Assembly: GCA_030704615.1 (NCBI GenBank)
Contig: CM060733.1
Span: forward strand, 50,406,001 to 50,470,000
Origin: Takakia lepidozioides
Taxonomy: Eukaryota; Streptophyta; Takakiopsida; Takakiales; Takakiaceae
Direction: 5' to 3'
DNA length: 64,000 bases
The position numbers were made by a program, and so were the translations under genes. Position 1 is the stretch's first letter. Each line of letters begins with the position of its first letter. This document shows positions 12,397 to 25,795 of this stretch, one piece after another. The notes beneath the pieces were generated by a model. The model had not been told where the DNA came from. It did no database searches and saw nothing but the letters and a program-made list of their open reading frames with translations.

Positions 12397-12402
12397 AATA
12401 AA
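12397..12402 (+). terminator. polyadenylation signal of GS
   Basis: AATAAA lies about 470 bases after the GS stop, in T-rich surroundings, with no other gene between. Assignment is by position and motif only. Confidence 0.45.
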
Positions 12403-13790
12403 TTCATTCTCATTTTCGCTCTCTCTCTTTGGATAGAACAGGGGTGCAATCATGCAGCTAGAAAGCTAGTTGGGCCCAGACCACCAAGGGAGATGTCATA
12501 ATGTGGCAGGTTTTCTGTCACATCTCGTTTTGGAAGTAATCACATTGTTCGGAACATTTTTGGAAGCGCTCACATTGTCCGGTACATTCGGGTCCACCAA
12601 GTTTACAGCCGCCGAATCCCCAAAGAATCAAGCTGCCAGATTTTGCGCTGTACTTGGATGCACATGAGAATGACTGGTGACGTCTTTACTCCGCCGGTGG
12701 AACGTGCGGTGTCATCTCGATAGGTACGTGAAACAGTGAGTGGCAACATATGCTTACGGGATAGCATAACAGGGTGGGCTCTTGATTCCTCTCCTCTTCA
12801 CTCTCTCTGTAGCTGCAACGTGCACAGGCTGGATGCCCACCTGGGAGCCTTTTTGAGGGGATGGCATAGGCACCTCCTCCTTCTTTCAAAGTTATGCCGG
12901 AAGCATTCAGGGTTAGGCCACCACTGGTACCCAAACCGTGGGCCCACCGATTGCAAAGGCTTATAACGCATAGCGTACCCTAGGTGTCCATCTCAGGCTG
13001 TTCGTGAGGCCCATGCCCGAATAGTTTTCTTTCCTAAAAGAAGAGAGGTCCGGCATGCTTCTTGGAATTCCTGCAGTTCCGGCACTATACATTATATATT
13101 GTATAAAAGTACATTTTCTACTCGAATACGTGGCTAGTCTAATGGTAAAACTCCATATTGTGTTGGAGCATATGTGCTGCAAAACTCACTTTTTTCTTTT
13201 TCTTTTTCTTTTTAATTAACGAAAGGGGACAAAGGCCCGTCAGATCACATTAAAAGGTGTCTTGGAACAATTAACCAACACAGAAGGCCATGAGATGTAC
13301 AGTGCACTCATACAGTAATTCTAATCCATCACTAACTTATATTCCTCTTTGTTTTTGGGAGCCCCCTAAATATTAACTAAAGTACTTACTATATATGTAT
13401 AAGTAGTAAGGTGTTATATAGCCCGGTGGTGGAGACTTCCAGAACGAAGACCCTGGAGACTTCTAAAAGACTCCCCACGTGTCCTACCCTAGATAAACCA
13501 CCACACTATTTGACACGTTTCCAATAATTGCACCCCCCAAAAACTAATCTGAGCCCACCATTGGCTTCTCCAATGGTGCGCCTATTTTCTTATCTTTCAT
13601 AGATTAAACATTCTCTACCCCTCTTTCTAGGTGTCCCTACAAATCTTTCCCAGCTGGTCTACTCACCAGCCCCCCTTTTCTCTCGCGGCTGTGTCCTTCC
13701 CCTCCTTTTCCACTCGCCCCCCAACTTCATCGTGCCATCTTCTTACCGGTTGACAGTTTCTGGAATGAAACTCGGGCTACATATTGAGTA
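12403..13790. other. gene-free stretch
   Basis: No gene is seen. A tRNA-like fragment around 13121-13165 (TGGCTAGTCTAATGGTAAAA) resembles an A box but has no matching B box. Pyrimidine-rich tracts lie at about 13190-13215 and 13670-13720. Confidence 0.4.
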
Positions 13791-14760
13791 GGAGTGTTTT
13801 TCTTTTCCCGGCACTCTATTCTTTTAAATAATGTCGAACAGCTTGTGGAGCTAAGAGAGCTCTCAACCAAGGTTGGTCCTACAAATGGTGGTCATCTTGC
13901 CCATGACCCTCTATTTGAGTTAAAAAGGTGGTTTAAAAACTCGCTTCTCAGCAGAGTTGATAGAGCATGTGTGGGGCACGACCACTCCTTGTTCCAAAAT
14001 TGGATGACTTATGATGCTCATGCATCCGCCGCAGGACTTTGTGAAAATTAGAAAAGTTTAAAAATATCCATTACATGATTCTATGTAAGATGAAAAGAAC
14101 TGGATCGGGTTGTTGATATGACAATTTCAGCAATTTGCATGTGCTTGACAATTGAGACTAATTAACTTTGTCATCAAAAGAACTGATTATTTTCCCTATC
14201 TTATGTGCACTAGGGCCTCATTACTGATTACATTGATGTAGTCACTGAAAACAAATACAATGCATAGATCGATTGATCAATTTGCTTGTAGTGGATTATT
14301 CCCACATGATATCATAGACACGTGATATCCTGAGAGTAGAGATTTAGAAACTATGGCATCTACAATAGATCCATACCTCATTGACAAATTCAAAGAAGCC
14401 TCCAAGTTCCACATCTAAAAAATTCAAATTGATGATGATGCTATTGAGAAGGAGAAACTTCAATTTGGACCATCATGGATGGAATAAAACTTAAGATCAG
14501 CTCAAGGTGAAGATGAAAAGAAGCAAGTATACGTGTTGCTGGATGAACTGTATTTGATGCTATATGGAGTTTGTGATTGATGGTGATCTGTAGCACATAC
14601 TTTGTGAAAGATCATATATTCTTTGTAGAACTAACTTTAATTAGCAAACTACCTCCAGATAAAGCTTTGCCCTGCAGAGGAGAATTGGATATCCCCAATG
14701 TAGCAAAAGTTGGTAGAGATGATGGGCGGCACTTCACCTTGCTACGAAAAAAAAACAAAC

Positions 14761-14791
<31 letters not shown>

Positions 14792-16730
14792 ACAAATTGT
14801 TAGATGTTTATTGATAGTGTAGGTTCGGGTATATCTGGATCAAGTTGTAGTAGTTCGAAAGATAATCATGGAACGTCTAATTTTGATAGTCGGAGGTCAA
14901 ATTGACACAATGACATGATTGTCACTTTGAATAGATTGACGCTTTCAAGAAATCAACCTCACAGAGGAGATGGTCAACAGGATGATGATGAGGAGGAGGA
15001 GGAGCAATGACAACTTAATCTATGTAAAAGGTAATTTAACTAGATATACATCAGAAAGAAGGTAAAAATCTTGGAACAATGATGTTTGACTATGAAGATA
15101 GAAGAGACCATTTTCATAATCCTGAGGGGAACGCAGCTTGCAAATTCAAAAGCTCCAGATTGTTTAAAAACATCTGTAGTAATTTATCCTATTTCTGACA
15201 TTTATGTTTGACAAGAAAAGTCATCATGTGAAGATCAACAACAAGGTCAAGTTCGAGCTATCAGGGGAGGCTCCACCAAGTTTGACAGTGAGTAACAAGT
15301 TCTTTGGGTGGTTGAGTGACACTTCAATGGAGATCTCAATGCAATGTATTGAAGATTATAAAGTTGTATGACTTGATCGCAATGACTTCATGATGGAGGA
15401 TACTGATGGTTGTATAAAACCTGTTCTTTTTTGCAATGGCAAGAACATCATTTCCATGAACTCAGGAACTCAATCAAGTAAAGGATGGGGAGGGGAAGTC
15501 TCAGCAAGTGGAAGTGTCAATATTGGCATTGGAAAGATGACAAGTCCAACAGTTTCAAGCAAAATAACACGTGGCCAACATGAAACCAATGGAGACACAA
15601 ACACCTTAGAGACCCCAATGCAACTGAAAGTGCTCTTAGGAGGTTTTTATTGTTGCTGTCGTTCATCCGGTAGAAATGCGCATTTGCTTTTCAACATTTT
15701 CTATCCCCGACCAGCTTTGAAGATTGTTGATGATTTGGACATGTTGTGGCATGATAGTGAAGCTCGAAAAAATGCCTTGGCCCTAGGTACTTATGGAAAC
15801 TTACACAACAATTGCAGAAGGAACTTGGGTTCCAAAATACATCCACCGAGGTTGTCTAGATGGGAAACATAGTCTCGAGTGAGATGTATGTACAACACTT
15901 CTCTGAGTCGATAATACAAGTCAATCTTGCCATGACCCATCTACATATTATTATTAATGGTCACCAACATGTTATATTGGAACTGAGGGGTACACCTGAT
16001 GTTGTGGAGGTCCTAAGGTAGCAATTGTTGTGCAAATGTCAATTTTATTTCTTTTGAACATTTTCATTCAAAGAATAGTCGTTGATGCAGTTTCTGATGA
16101 TGTCTTCTAAGGACTCCCTATTGAAGATCTAGCACATGTTCTTAATATATGTTGGGCTTGTGCAAAAATAGATTGTCTTCTCGAAAGCATAGTTTGCTTT
16201 TATTGAACATACTTGTAGTTTGGCACAGCTAATCACTCGATTAATCTTGGCAAACTTTATGCCAAGATCAACTTACTGAACATTGCAATTACCAGACCAT
16301 CAATGCAAAACGACCTTTGCAGCAAGCAACATTTACAAGGAACTTTATATCATCAGCTTCTTGGCTAGTAGTCTTGATCCCTTGGTAGCAAGTGAGTCTG
16401 ATCACTGTACATGACTACTTTATCATGCGGAACTAAAGAGAGTCCACACAACCCTCTACAACATCTGACAAAGCGTAACAAGAACTACAACCAACAAAAA
16501 ATAGAGTCTATGTTCGAAGACGATCTTGAATGGTAAGGCGGGAAGAATGGTAAGTCATTATCTGTATAATCTTGGTGGTGACTATGACATATAGGTAAGT
16601 AGCTACTAATTCAAACACTACTTGTAATGCTCACTGGTGAACTGGATTCAGAATATCCAACACTCGCATTCAATGAGCCAGTGAGCATTGCACTCATCAT
16701 GATGCATGCTACTCCCACTCAATGATCACG
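13791..16730. other. unrecognised region, possible decayed ORFs on plus strand
   Basis: Several plus-strand open frames (13794-14051, 14577-14822, 15390-15872) are separated by stops, and between them the DNA still reads as fragments of low-complexity protein. I recognise no family. An (AAAAC)n-type microsatellite sits at about 14750-14796. The region could be a worn mobile element, because it lies directly downstream (3' side) of the minus-strand copia remnant. I cannot place the copia LTR. Confidence 0.3.
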
Positions 16731-16739
16731 GATCACTGG

Positions 16740-17318
16740 TGCAAGACCAAATAAGCCACGCAAACGCTGAAATTTCTCTACGCTCAAACCCTTAGTAAAG
16801 ATATCAGCAATCTGATCCCCTGTGGGCACATATGAAATATGAATCTCCCCTTCGCTCAGCTTCTCTCGCACAATGTGATATTGAATATCTATGTGTTTAG
16901 TACGCTTGGGGAACTTTGGGTTGTGAGCGAGCTTGATGCAGCTCTAGTTGTCGAATAAAAGTAAGGTAGGTGAACGTTGTGGATATCCAACACTTGCAAG
17001 TAGACGACGAAGCCAAGTAATTTCTTTAGTGGCTACAAAGCTAGCCACATACTCGGCCTCGGTGGTCCTTGTTTTCGAGACCCCCAGGCAATGGGACCAT
17101 TGTTGAGGAAAAGTATGTAGCCACTTCGAGATTTTCGATCATCAAGGTCTGCTCCATAATCTGCATCACAATATGCAGTGAGGACATTGTTGTTGGCAGC
17201 TCCTCTATAGCAGATGGAGAGATGTGATGTATCCTTAAGATATTTCAGGATCCACTTAAATGCAACACAACGAGTTCGTGTAGGAGCGGCAGAGTACTTG
17301 ATAACATTAGAGACCGTG
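16740..17318 (-). pseudogene. Ty1/copia polyprotein remnant: RNase H part
   Basis: The minus strand translates to the typical copia C-terminal domain. A stretch reading YSAAPTRTRCVAFKWILKYL is followed by YCDADYGADLDDRKSRSGY, then a stretch ending GPIAWGSRK. Stops and frame changes follow, so it is non-functional. It was originally continuous with the RT part at 18166-19600; the two are separated by the transposon inserted at 17322-18165. Confidence 0.85.
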
Positions 17319-17321
17319 TAT

Positions 17322-18165
17322 CACTACAACAGATCGCGGTAGTTATGACTGCCAAACCGTGGTAGTCATAGTTTTCTTGACTTTGACCATGATTGCACCA
17401 TGTTTTTATATGAAATTGACCTCCCGCAGTCGTTCATATGACTATAGTCGTATGAACGACTATCTAAGTAGTCGTCTGTATGACTATATGGCTCCGGGAT
17501 GGACAGAAGGCTGGTCAACGACAATTGACCAGATTTAGCTCACCATTCATAGTCATTTCCATGACTACAGTGTACATGGATAAAGGTTACATAGTCATGA
17601 TGACTACCGGGGATTTTGTAATTTGGTGTGTATAATACAATTAAAACATCATATGATCACATGAATGACTAATGGGTGTATTGGTTAGCAGGTAGTGAAC
17701 TATAATTCTTATAGTAAAGAGTTGCAGATTCAAACTCGTCTAAGTACAATCAAATGGATAAGATGGCCCTAGGGTTAGTAGGCGAGCTAGGGATAGCACG
17801 TGGTACCCTAGATGGGCTGCCACGTGGTTTTATTATTATTATAAAATGCATTATGCCACGTGGCACAATGCGGTGCGACGCGGCGTCTGACATATGTTTT
17901 ATTTATTTATTTATTTTTAAAAAAATATTATTTTTAATCAATTGCGCCTCCCCACGTGGTGCGGCAGCGGCGACTGCAGTATGGTATATATGACTGCAGT
18001 GAGAGATATCACTTGGTTCATCTGACTGTAGTCATCCGGACCGTACCATCTTGTACTCATTGTATTCACTTGGTTTGTACGACTTACAGTCATAGATTTC
18101 ATATGTACCGTTTATGACTGCAGAATAGTCATATATACAGTCACAAATACCGCGATATGTTGTAG
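17322..18165. mobile_element. CACTA-like nonautonomous element inside copia RNase H
   Basis: The left terminus reads CACTACAACAGATCGCGGTA. The right terminus, reverse-complemented, reads CTACAACATATCGCGGTA. A TAT duplication flanks it (17319-17321 and 18166-18168). Removing the element and one TAT restores the copia reading frame across the junction (TRPDISY running into TVSNVIKYS), so the empty site is known. Inside are many ATGACT / AGTCAT motifs with GCAG or ACAG neighbours, like CACTA subterminal repeats. Start CACTA and a 3-bp duplication indicate the CACTA (EnSpm) group. The 844-bp length and lack of a transposase make it nonautonomous. Confidence 0.85.
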
Positions 18166-19600
18166 TATGAAATATCTGGTCGAGTGCCAAGACTGGCAAA
18201 TGCAATGCTTCCCAAAATCTGCTGATAGGGAAAATTTGTCTCAACATTTTCTTCAGTTGTGGATGAAAGGCAGAGCCGAACATTGGGGTCAACAGGTACA
18301 ATGACTGGATTAGCATCCTCAAAGCCGAACTTCCGAATTGTGCACTCGATATATACTTGCTGATCTAAGAAAAGCAGACGAAGAGCTCGGTTTTTGGTGA
18401 TGCGTAAACCAACATAGCAATCAGGAACTCATGTCTTTATCTCAAAGACATCATCCATTGAAGCAATGGTGTTCTGGATGCGGGAAGTACTGATACTGCA
18501 GGCCAGGCCGTCATCAACAAAAATAGTGACAATCAATTGCGTCTCACAACTGCTGAACTATACGCAAGGGTTTGTTGTACTCGGTGTGAGATGATGTGTG
18601 ACCAGGAAGTCATTAAAACGCTGATTCCATACTCTTGAAACCTGTTTAAGTCCATATATTGACTTGCGTAGACGACAAACTTTGTGTGGAGCAGAAGGGT
18701 CGATGAATCCTAGAGCTTGGTCCATGTAAATCTCCTCATCGACTTCGCCATAGAGAAATGCAGTCTTCACATCGAATTGCACCATGTGCATATCCTCGAT
18801 TGCAACAATTGCTAAAATAGCACGGATAGATACAAAATGTACCACTGGTACATACTTTTCATGGTAGTCGATTCCCTCTCGCTGTGTAAAGCCTTTGGCC
18901 ACAACTCTCGCTTCGAACCAATCGATTGAGCCATCAGACTTCATTTTCAGCTTATACACTCATTTGCAATTTACAGCATGGCGTCCTGGTGGCAAATTTG
19001 TCAATGTCCAGATTTGATTCTTAATCAAAGAATCGAACTCATCGGCCATGACCATGATTTGCCACTGTGCAACGTGCGTAGATTAATGTGTGGCCCGATG
19101 GTACGTCTGTGGTTCATCTGGCATCTCAATGGATTCAACAGCGAATGCACTTGGAGCCTCTTGATTAGGGTAGATCCATTCACCGTATCGAGATGGTGGC
19201 TTCCTGCTGCGATATGGCAGCGATGGCACTATGGCCATGTCCAGAATTGGAGGACTTTGTTGTGGCGATACAACTTCATCCGCAGGCTCAACTTGTAGGT
19301 CAAATATCAATTGAGGAGGGGATGCTGTAGGATTGTCAGTATCAACTCGAGATTCCTCCTCTGGGCATCACTGCGATTGTTCACAATCTCCGCATTTATT
19401 GGATATAGTGCTCCGATGAGTGTAACTTGATTGCCAGCAGACTCCGTTTCAGTGTGATAGCGTGACTCTTGTGGAGATGATTCATCAAAATTACATCTCT
19501 CATTGTGAAGGAACAATTCTTTCTGTGTCCCAAACATGGTATGCTTTGCTCTCGTCTCAGTATCCAAGACCTAATATACTCCCCAAATTCATCCTCCCCA
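18166..19600 (-). pseudogene. Ty1/copia remnant: integrase C-end and reverse transcriptase
   Basis: On the minus strand, 19300-19600 carries the end of integrase (LHNERCNFDESSPQES, corresponding to the usual FDES motif). Next comes the linker with the RKPPSRYGEW signature. From about 18960 to 18170 follows the reverse transcriptase: ARVVAKGFTQREGIDY, VQFDVKTAFLYGEVDEEIYM, LRKSIYGLKQ, and a catalytic FVDD (about 18520) in place of YVDD. Several stops and frame changes interrupt it. The upstream integrase core and gag are not seen, so the element is truncated. Confidence 0.85.
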
Positions 19601-20730
19601 CCTTCAAAGTCTATATCGAGCAATTTCCAAAGCTCAATATAACCGTGATTAAAGCATAATAAGCAGTAATAACAAAAGTGCCTCTGCACACCATTTGGAT
19701 GATCGATGGAGTGGACATGATTCTCGAGACAAGCACGCTGATCCTGCCAGCGCATGGGGTTATTTCTTTCGTTTTTTTGTTAGCGCCCGCCTTGATCGAT
19801 CTATCCACAACTTTCACTAGAGTAGAACGTGTTTTTTCAAAGAGCGCATTGGTTTGGATCTCGACAAGAACCTCCTCAATTCCAGATTCGCCAATTCGTT
19901 TAATCTGTCGACAATGGACAAGTCGTCCGCACGCACTGAGGAAGAGTGCAATTACAACGCAATCTTATCATTCCAGGCCGATTCAATGAAATTAATCTGC
20001 TACTAAATACTTGTAATCTGATATTGAAATCATTAGAATCGGGGAACTGTGTATAAATACCTTACACTTGGATAGTATTATCCGTTAGCTAGCCAGGGCA
20101 TGTATGGAACCATAGCTTCAGCCTACAGGTAATGGCATTTCCAATATTTGCATGGAACTTGCGAGAAGTCTGCCAATTCTTGAATCCTAATTATCTTCCA
20201 CTTCGTACTCTTGCAGTTGGATTCTCATCCTCCATGGTAGCCTCTGGATCATTTAGGAGAATGTATGGTAACAATCGATTAGCCTCCATAAACGCTTCTG
20301 AATCATGCCGAGGTTCGCTCATATTCTCAAATGCTATATCAAATCTCGGATCCTCAAATGCAGCAATGAGGTCCTAGGGGAGGACAATTGGTTCATTATT
20401 GGCCACTCTCGGGAACAGATACTACTGTAGCATGCTCATAATCCATTCCAGATACAACTAGACTATCGAATGTCGTAGAATTAACATAATGAGACTCATC
20501 GTGGAGTACATAAGACTGAATTACAGCCTCTCTATTAGTAGAATTCATGTTCACTACATTGTAATATGGATCCTAACATGGATATGGTATATTGCTAGCA
20601 ACACAACCCCTTCACCTAGCGTTTTCAATGACCTCAACAAATGCATGACTGGAATAGACTTGACACCAACACTTCTAACACAATCCTTCTTAACTGGACG
20701 TTTATGACGCTTCGTCATCGTTTACCGAGA
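19601..20730 (-). pseudogene. decayed minus-strand coding remnant, unknown product
   Basis: The minus strand reads in pieces as ordinary protein (for example DPRFDIAFENMSEPRHDSEA at about 20290-20350, and AVIQSYVLHDESHYVNS near 20500), broken by several stops. A possible Cys/His cluster lies near 19660-19740. I recognise no family. It may belong to the copia element's 5' part or to a separate transposon. Confidence 0.25.
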
Positions 20731-22540
20731 GCTATAGCAAAATTCGCAAAGAATCTACTCAGATGTATTTATAGCTTAAAATGGAGGTTAGGGAGCATGG
20801 GAAATTGGGGGGAAACACGGGGAACTCTCCCAAAAGTAAATTACGTATGGTAATCACCCTAGGTCGCGCTGTCATGGAAATAATCTGCCACTCCTACTCA
20901 CTACCGCCACTCGCAGTCGCAGCAGATTATTTTGCATAACAACACCCCCAATGGCAATTACCTAATACTTAATGCCATTCAACATTGTGCTTTCATACAA
21001 GAAGGCTTGATTTTCAAAACGTGCAGACCTAGGTGTCAGGCGAGATGGAAGAGACCTATAACCGTTCAAAGCATTGGGAAATGTGGCTTGTGTGGTCATA
21101 GGTAGTATACACGTGGCGTACTCTCCCAATGTGCAGTCATAGGTCTTTATTTGGTGATAGGCCAACATACTCTACTCGTCATTGGATAGAAGTTTTAAAA
21201 AAACCTATATTGGAAATTGTACTTGTATTTCCATATAGTTTCCATAGACCGTAGAGGCCGCTCTATTTTGTCGGACTCCTTCCGGAATCATTAAATACTT
21301 GTAGGTCACCAGGTTCGGCAGGCTTAATGACAATATTAATTTTTTCGTCTAAGCTTCATCCGATTTTTCTGGAATTCGGCACCTTGGGGTACTTTTCATT
21401 TATTTTTATTTTTTTAAAGAACAGGGGACAACGACCTGGAGATTTTATTGCAAGGTTATTGGAGGGAAAAATTCATTAGAAGTAGTTAGTAGTTAGTAAG
21501 TAATTAGTACTAGCATTCACTACTGTAATGTTTTTGCATCGGGCAATTACCACCTTTTTATTTCCAAAGTTCACTTTTTAAAATGAAAATTATTCCCCTC
21601 TTTCATCTACTCCCAAGGCAAGATTTTAAAATATTCCCTGTTAACCCAAAAAAAATAAAAATATTCATCATCTCTTAAAATGAATTAATTAAAGTCGAAA
21701 TGGAGCGACCCCCACGGTACTCATGACAAAATTTGAGAGTTTTGAATGGTCTACCTAACTAGGAGAGCTAAGAAGTGGCGTCAAGGGAAGCACACCCTTT
21801 CAGTATTCAGATATTTTCCTGTAAGGATTACAAAGCAAAAATGTGAGCAAGTAGATTTTGAATGGCTTCGATCTGTTCTATCAATTCATCACCAGTTGCA
21901 CAATTCATCATACTTATGCAAACCATCATCACAAGCATTTGGCAGAATTTATAGAGTTAGGTGAAACAGAGACATGCAGCTACTTCAAAGAGACATACCT
22001 TACATAAGAGAGAAACCAAAGAAGAAAACTTGGGGTCGATGGGCTGAAGAGGTGGACCGTGGGACATGAGTTTCACTCACACACATTCCACCAAAGTAGT
22101 TTAAGCTTTCACCACTACATTTAAGACAGTTCAAATTAGAAACCTAACTGCACAACCCAAGCAATCATACTGGTGAGATGGCCGGTAGAGAGGAGGCACC
22201 CCCAGAGCCTCTCTCGTCTCACAGGATGGCACCGGAAATAAATAATCAGAGGGTGCGGTGGTAGCATTGAAGAATGTGGAGTAGGAAAGGAGACAGATGC
22301 AATGTGAGTATTTTCAAGAAGGTCACTGCCATGTTTCAGTGGTCATGCTCCAGCACCATCTTGAACTTCATTAACTTTTAGATATTGATGTCATTGATGT
22401 GGATCAGCACAACATTTCCAACCTTCTGCAAATTTATGCTTAAGAGCCTTCAGTGTAAATGTTTCATTTACTGCATATGAATGACTTTAAACAGACTACT
22501 TTTGCACACCCTAGGATTGGGTAGTGCCGAAGTGCATCAT
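20731..22540. other. gene-free stretch
   Basis: A/T-rich, with no gene or clear repeat boundary. Confidence 0.4.
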
Positions 22541-22653
22541 AATTTAACATACATTGTATACAAGTGGATACACTGTGAAGTAGGTTGGGGGGGGCGGCTG
22601 ACTGAGCAATTTAGCATACATTGTATACAAGTGGATACGCTGTGAAGTAGGTT
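22541..22653. repeat. 46-bp direct duplication
   Basis: The stretch ACATTGTATACAAGTGGATA with flanking sequence occurs at about 22541-22587 and again at 22608-22653, 67 bp apart, with only a few differences. It contains the self-complementary TTGTATACAA. It lies just beyond the 3' end of the uL15m gene, possibly in its 3' UTR or just past it. Confidence 0.75.
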
Positions 22654-23043
22654 TCGATGGGAACCTTTTCCAGGTTTGCTACCACAGAAGATGTTTCTTC
22701 TTGTTGCTGACACAGTTGCAGTCGCAGTGTGTAGCTGACATTTCTGGCATTGTAAGGTTGTAAAAAATCCGTCACTTTCAGATCATCATGAGTGGTAATG
22801 CACTCACTGCCAACCCACAAGAAAATAAAGGAGGGAGGCAGGGAAGGAGGGGGTTGTAGCCTAGATTAAAGCTAGGCTTTCAGTGGACAATGAAAAAGCA
22901 CTGAGTTGAATTATGGCAGTTTCTATCCTCCATGAAATAGGTATCCAAGATGCCAACTTTCCTGTAGGGGTGAAACTATTGCACGCTTGTTGCAAAAGGG
23001 GCATCTGTAATGCAATGACCTGTACAAGTTATGGAAGAGTTCC

Positions 23044-25795
23044 TTATGTAGGTGATGATAGAGAGGAAGAGCTGGGCTCTGAAATGGGAACAGGGGTGAC
23101 TGGAACAGGCAAGCGACCAACCCCATCCACTATAGCCCGTAACTTTGGAGGTGGTCGGGCAGGTCGAGGTAGCAGACGGCCCTTTTTCTCAAACCATTCG
23201 GGGGTGAGTAATGCTCTAAGCCCAAGCTCATTATAGTGCACTTTTCTTACACTCCCACCTGCAGCTTCAATTGCTACCTTGGCTCGTTCTGACACTCGGC
23301 TGACCTGCCACCCCCTCTGTGCATTTCAGTAACCCAAGGTCCCTAATACCAGCAAAACTGCTTATCAGATATGAGCAACGATCCCTTATTTCATTTATGC
23401 TACTCTTTGTGATCTTAAGATAGAGCTACTTTAAGTGTCCTGTATTTGGCTGTGATAATCACACTGGCTAAGATGTGGCTCTGATTCCTTATGATGTACG
23501 CTAGTTAGACTGCTCCTATGTCAAGATGACACAATATTCTCTTACACATCGGAAACACACCACCACCTTACAACTCGTCCTAACAACTAAACCTCACATT
23601 CAGTAGATCTGCACGCAGAGCTTGCTTTGTACAGACGTAACAAGTCATGTTCTCACCTCAATGTTAAGAGGCAGAGAAAATTTTTCAGCACCTCGTCCAA
23701 GCAGCTTCACACCATCCTTTACCTTCTTCCCTACTGCACCTGCATCCTGCCAACCTTTCATCCTTAAGTTTAAACAGTCAATCTTTGTAGCTAACAAATG
23801 ACTAAAGGCTTCTTTGCCGTTCTTGCCTGAGAAATGACATGTAACTACTACTCCAAAACAGAAGGCAAGGAGGACAGCAGCTAAGCTCTACCAGGATAAA
23901 ATGCTGAGGGTCAGACTTTCAAACACTTAGGCCTGTTCAAGTTGACAGTGACTTGGAAGGACCCTACAAGCTAATTGTTCAGTCCATGATTTTGTGGCAT
24001 TCTCTCAATCTGAAACATATAGCAACACCCTCATGGTATCACCACTGTGGGAATTCATTGCCAGTATAGCAAAGGTGTACCTTGACTTTTCCAGAGGTTG
24101 CATTTTCATAGGGTACTTTCTGACACAAAGGCATGCAGAAGAGGACAAAGATCTGATGGTAATCAGTGGTGCTATTCTAGGAGATCTAGAATCACAATTC
24201 ACATCTGAAAATATACAACGGAAAATGCGTTTAATACTTGAAATGGACAACTGAAAGAGACACAAAGTGCAAAAACCCAAAAGTCCCTGTGAGTAATCAC
24301 CTTGGTTGAGTAACTCGCAGCCACCCCAGAAAGCAAGAATGACCAGGAGAAACAGAGCAGAAGGCTCATGAAGATCCTCCATCCCACCCTAAAGAAGGCC
24401 TGAAGCACGTACTTTCAAAGTCTTCATGGTGATGAGTTGAGAGGTGTCAATGCGACCCTTGTTTGCCAGCTCTGCAATCGTGCTCAGGTTCACCCCCTGC
24501 ACAATGCAATCTGGTCAGAAAATCCTGAAAAAGTTCAAAATATTTTTATGAGCTCCCAGAATCAGAGATGGCTGCTCTGGGCCCGCCTGTGAGAAGAGAC
24601 AAGACACCGCCATTGCGCATCCCCAGGAGCTCGTCCGGCATGGATGAAGACCGGACTCATTAGACTTTGCTTGCTGCAGCATTGAAGCCACAGACCCAAA
24701 GCCTAGTTGAGATGGAGCAGAAATGGGCACAAAGGGGATGGGAGGGAAGATAATGGGCGTCACTAGACTGGCACGAGGCTTGCCCCCATAGTGGAACTGA
24801 CCAGAATACAAAGTCGATTCTGGCCTTCCAGATTGCTCTCGAATGCTTTACACTCTAGCATCTGAAATTGATCCTAGTATTGACCGGTAACTTCCAACCA
24901 TCCGGACTTCGCCAAATAGCCACGTCAGTTGATGCTTTCAGACAGGGCTACTTCTTCAGGACAGTACCCCTTACCGTACAGAAAAGACAGACAAAGGAGA
25001 GAAAAATATACTATAACGTCCATAAGCGAGAGACCTGGGGACAGTCTCAATTTGGACAATACTTGCAATAAAGCTGTGGCGCCTCTGCCAGAATAGCCCG
25101 TGAGTGTCACTGATCAATGTACTTGTAACTTTACTTCTCTGAATTCCCAAGTACATCCAGGAATGCAGAAAACTGCAGAACACGTTCAACTTTTTAGAAA
25201 CATGGTTGAGCAGCATTGCAAATCCACAGATGGTTCCTTAGAAAGAATAACCATACAGGTAGTCCAGCCTCAGAATTAAATGTTTCATCTGAAGGGCTCA
25301 ATATTGAGAAAACTCAAGCAGGAGAATGTCCTAAGTTGCCGGAGGACGAACAAAGTGAAATCAATCCAAACTGCTAGGTTCAAAGACACGTGCCTGGAAG
25401 GAACTTCCAAAGACATTGGTGAAACCTCTCTTAGGAATGCGCAAACGCAGTGGTGTTTGGCCTCCCTCGAACCCTAGGCGAGGGTTTCGACCATTACGAG
25501 CTTTCTGACCTTTATGCCCACGGCCGGCTGTCTTACCCTTACCAGAGCCAATGCCTCTTCCCAGCCTCGTCTTCTGATGCCTAGATCCCGGATTGTCGCG
25601 TAGTGTATTGAGTGCAAGAAATCCACCGGGGGGCACAACCCGCTCTTTCACTCCCCCTTTTGCTTGTACCCCTAAACTTTCAGATACTGGTCGAGCCTTT
25701 GCAGCCCCCTCAGATGCACTGGTACTGAATGCAGTTGCACCTTGCGCTACTGTTCGTGAAAATGCGGCCAAACTCAACTTCCCCAGCCGCTTCAT
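23044..25795 (-). CDS. mitochondrial ribosomal protein uL15m (L15), 4 exons
   Basis: Nuclear-encoded large-subunit ribosomal protein imported into mitochondria. Exons on the minus strand: 25394-25795, 24413-24496, 23657-23746, 23044-23304; 837 bases, 278 residues, stop TAA. Residues 1-50 are a Ser/Ala/Lys/Arg-rich presequence. The L15 core follows: [76 protein letters not shown] and [20 protein letters not shown], with a Pro-rich tail. This domain order matches plant mitochondrial L15. The first intron best fits the family alignment with a GC donor (CAG|GCACGT). Using the next GT donor would add two extra residues (Ala-Arg) after Phe-Gln. The upstream region 25796-26140 is the likely 5' UTR/promoter. 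Confidence 0.93.

Noticed and set aside
15390-15872. 160-codon open frame as a gene
   Set aside because: No recognisable domain, no matching exons, and repeat-like surroundings.
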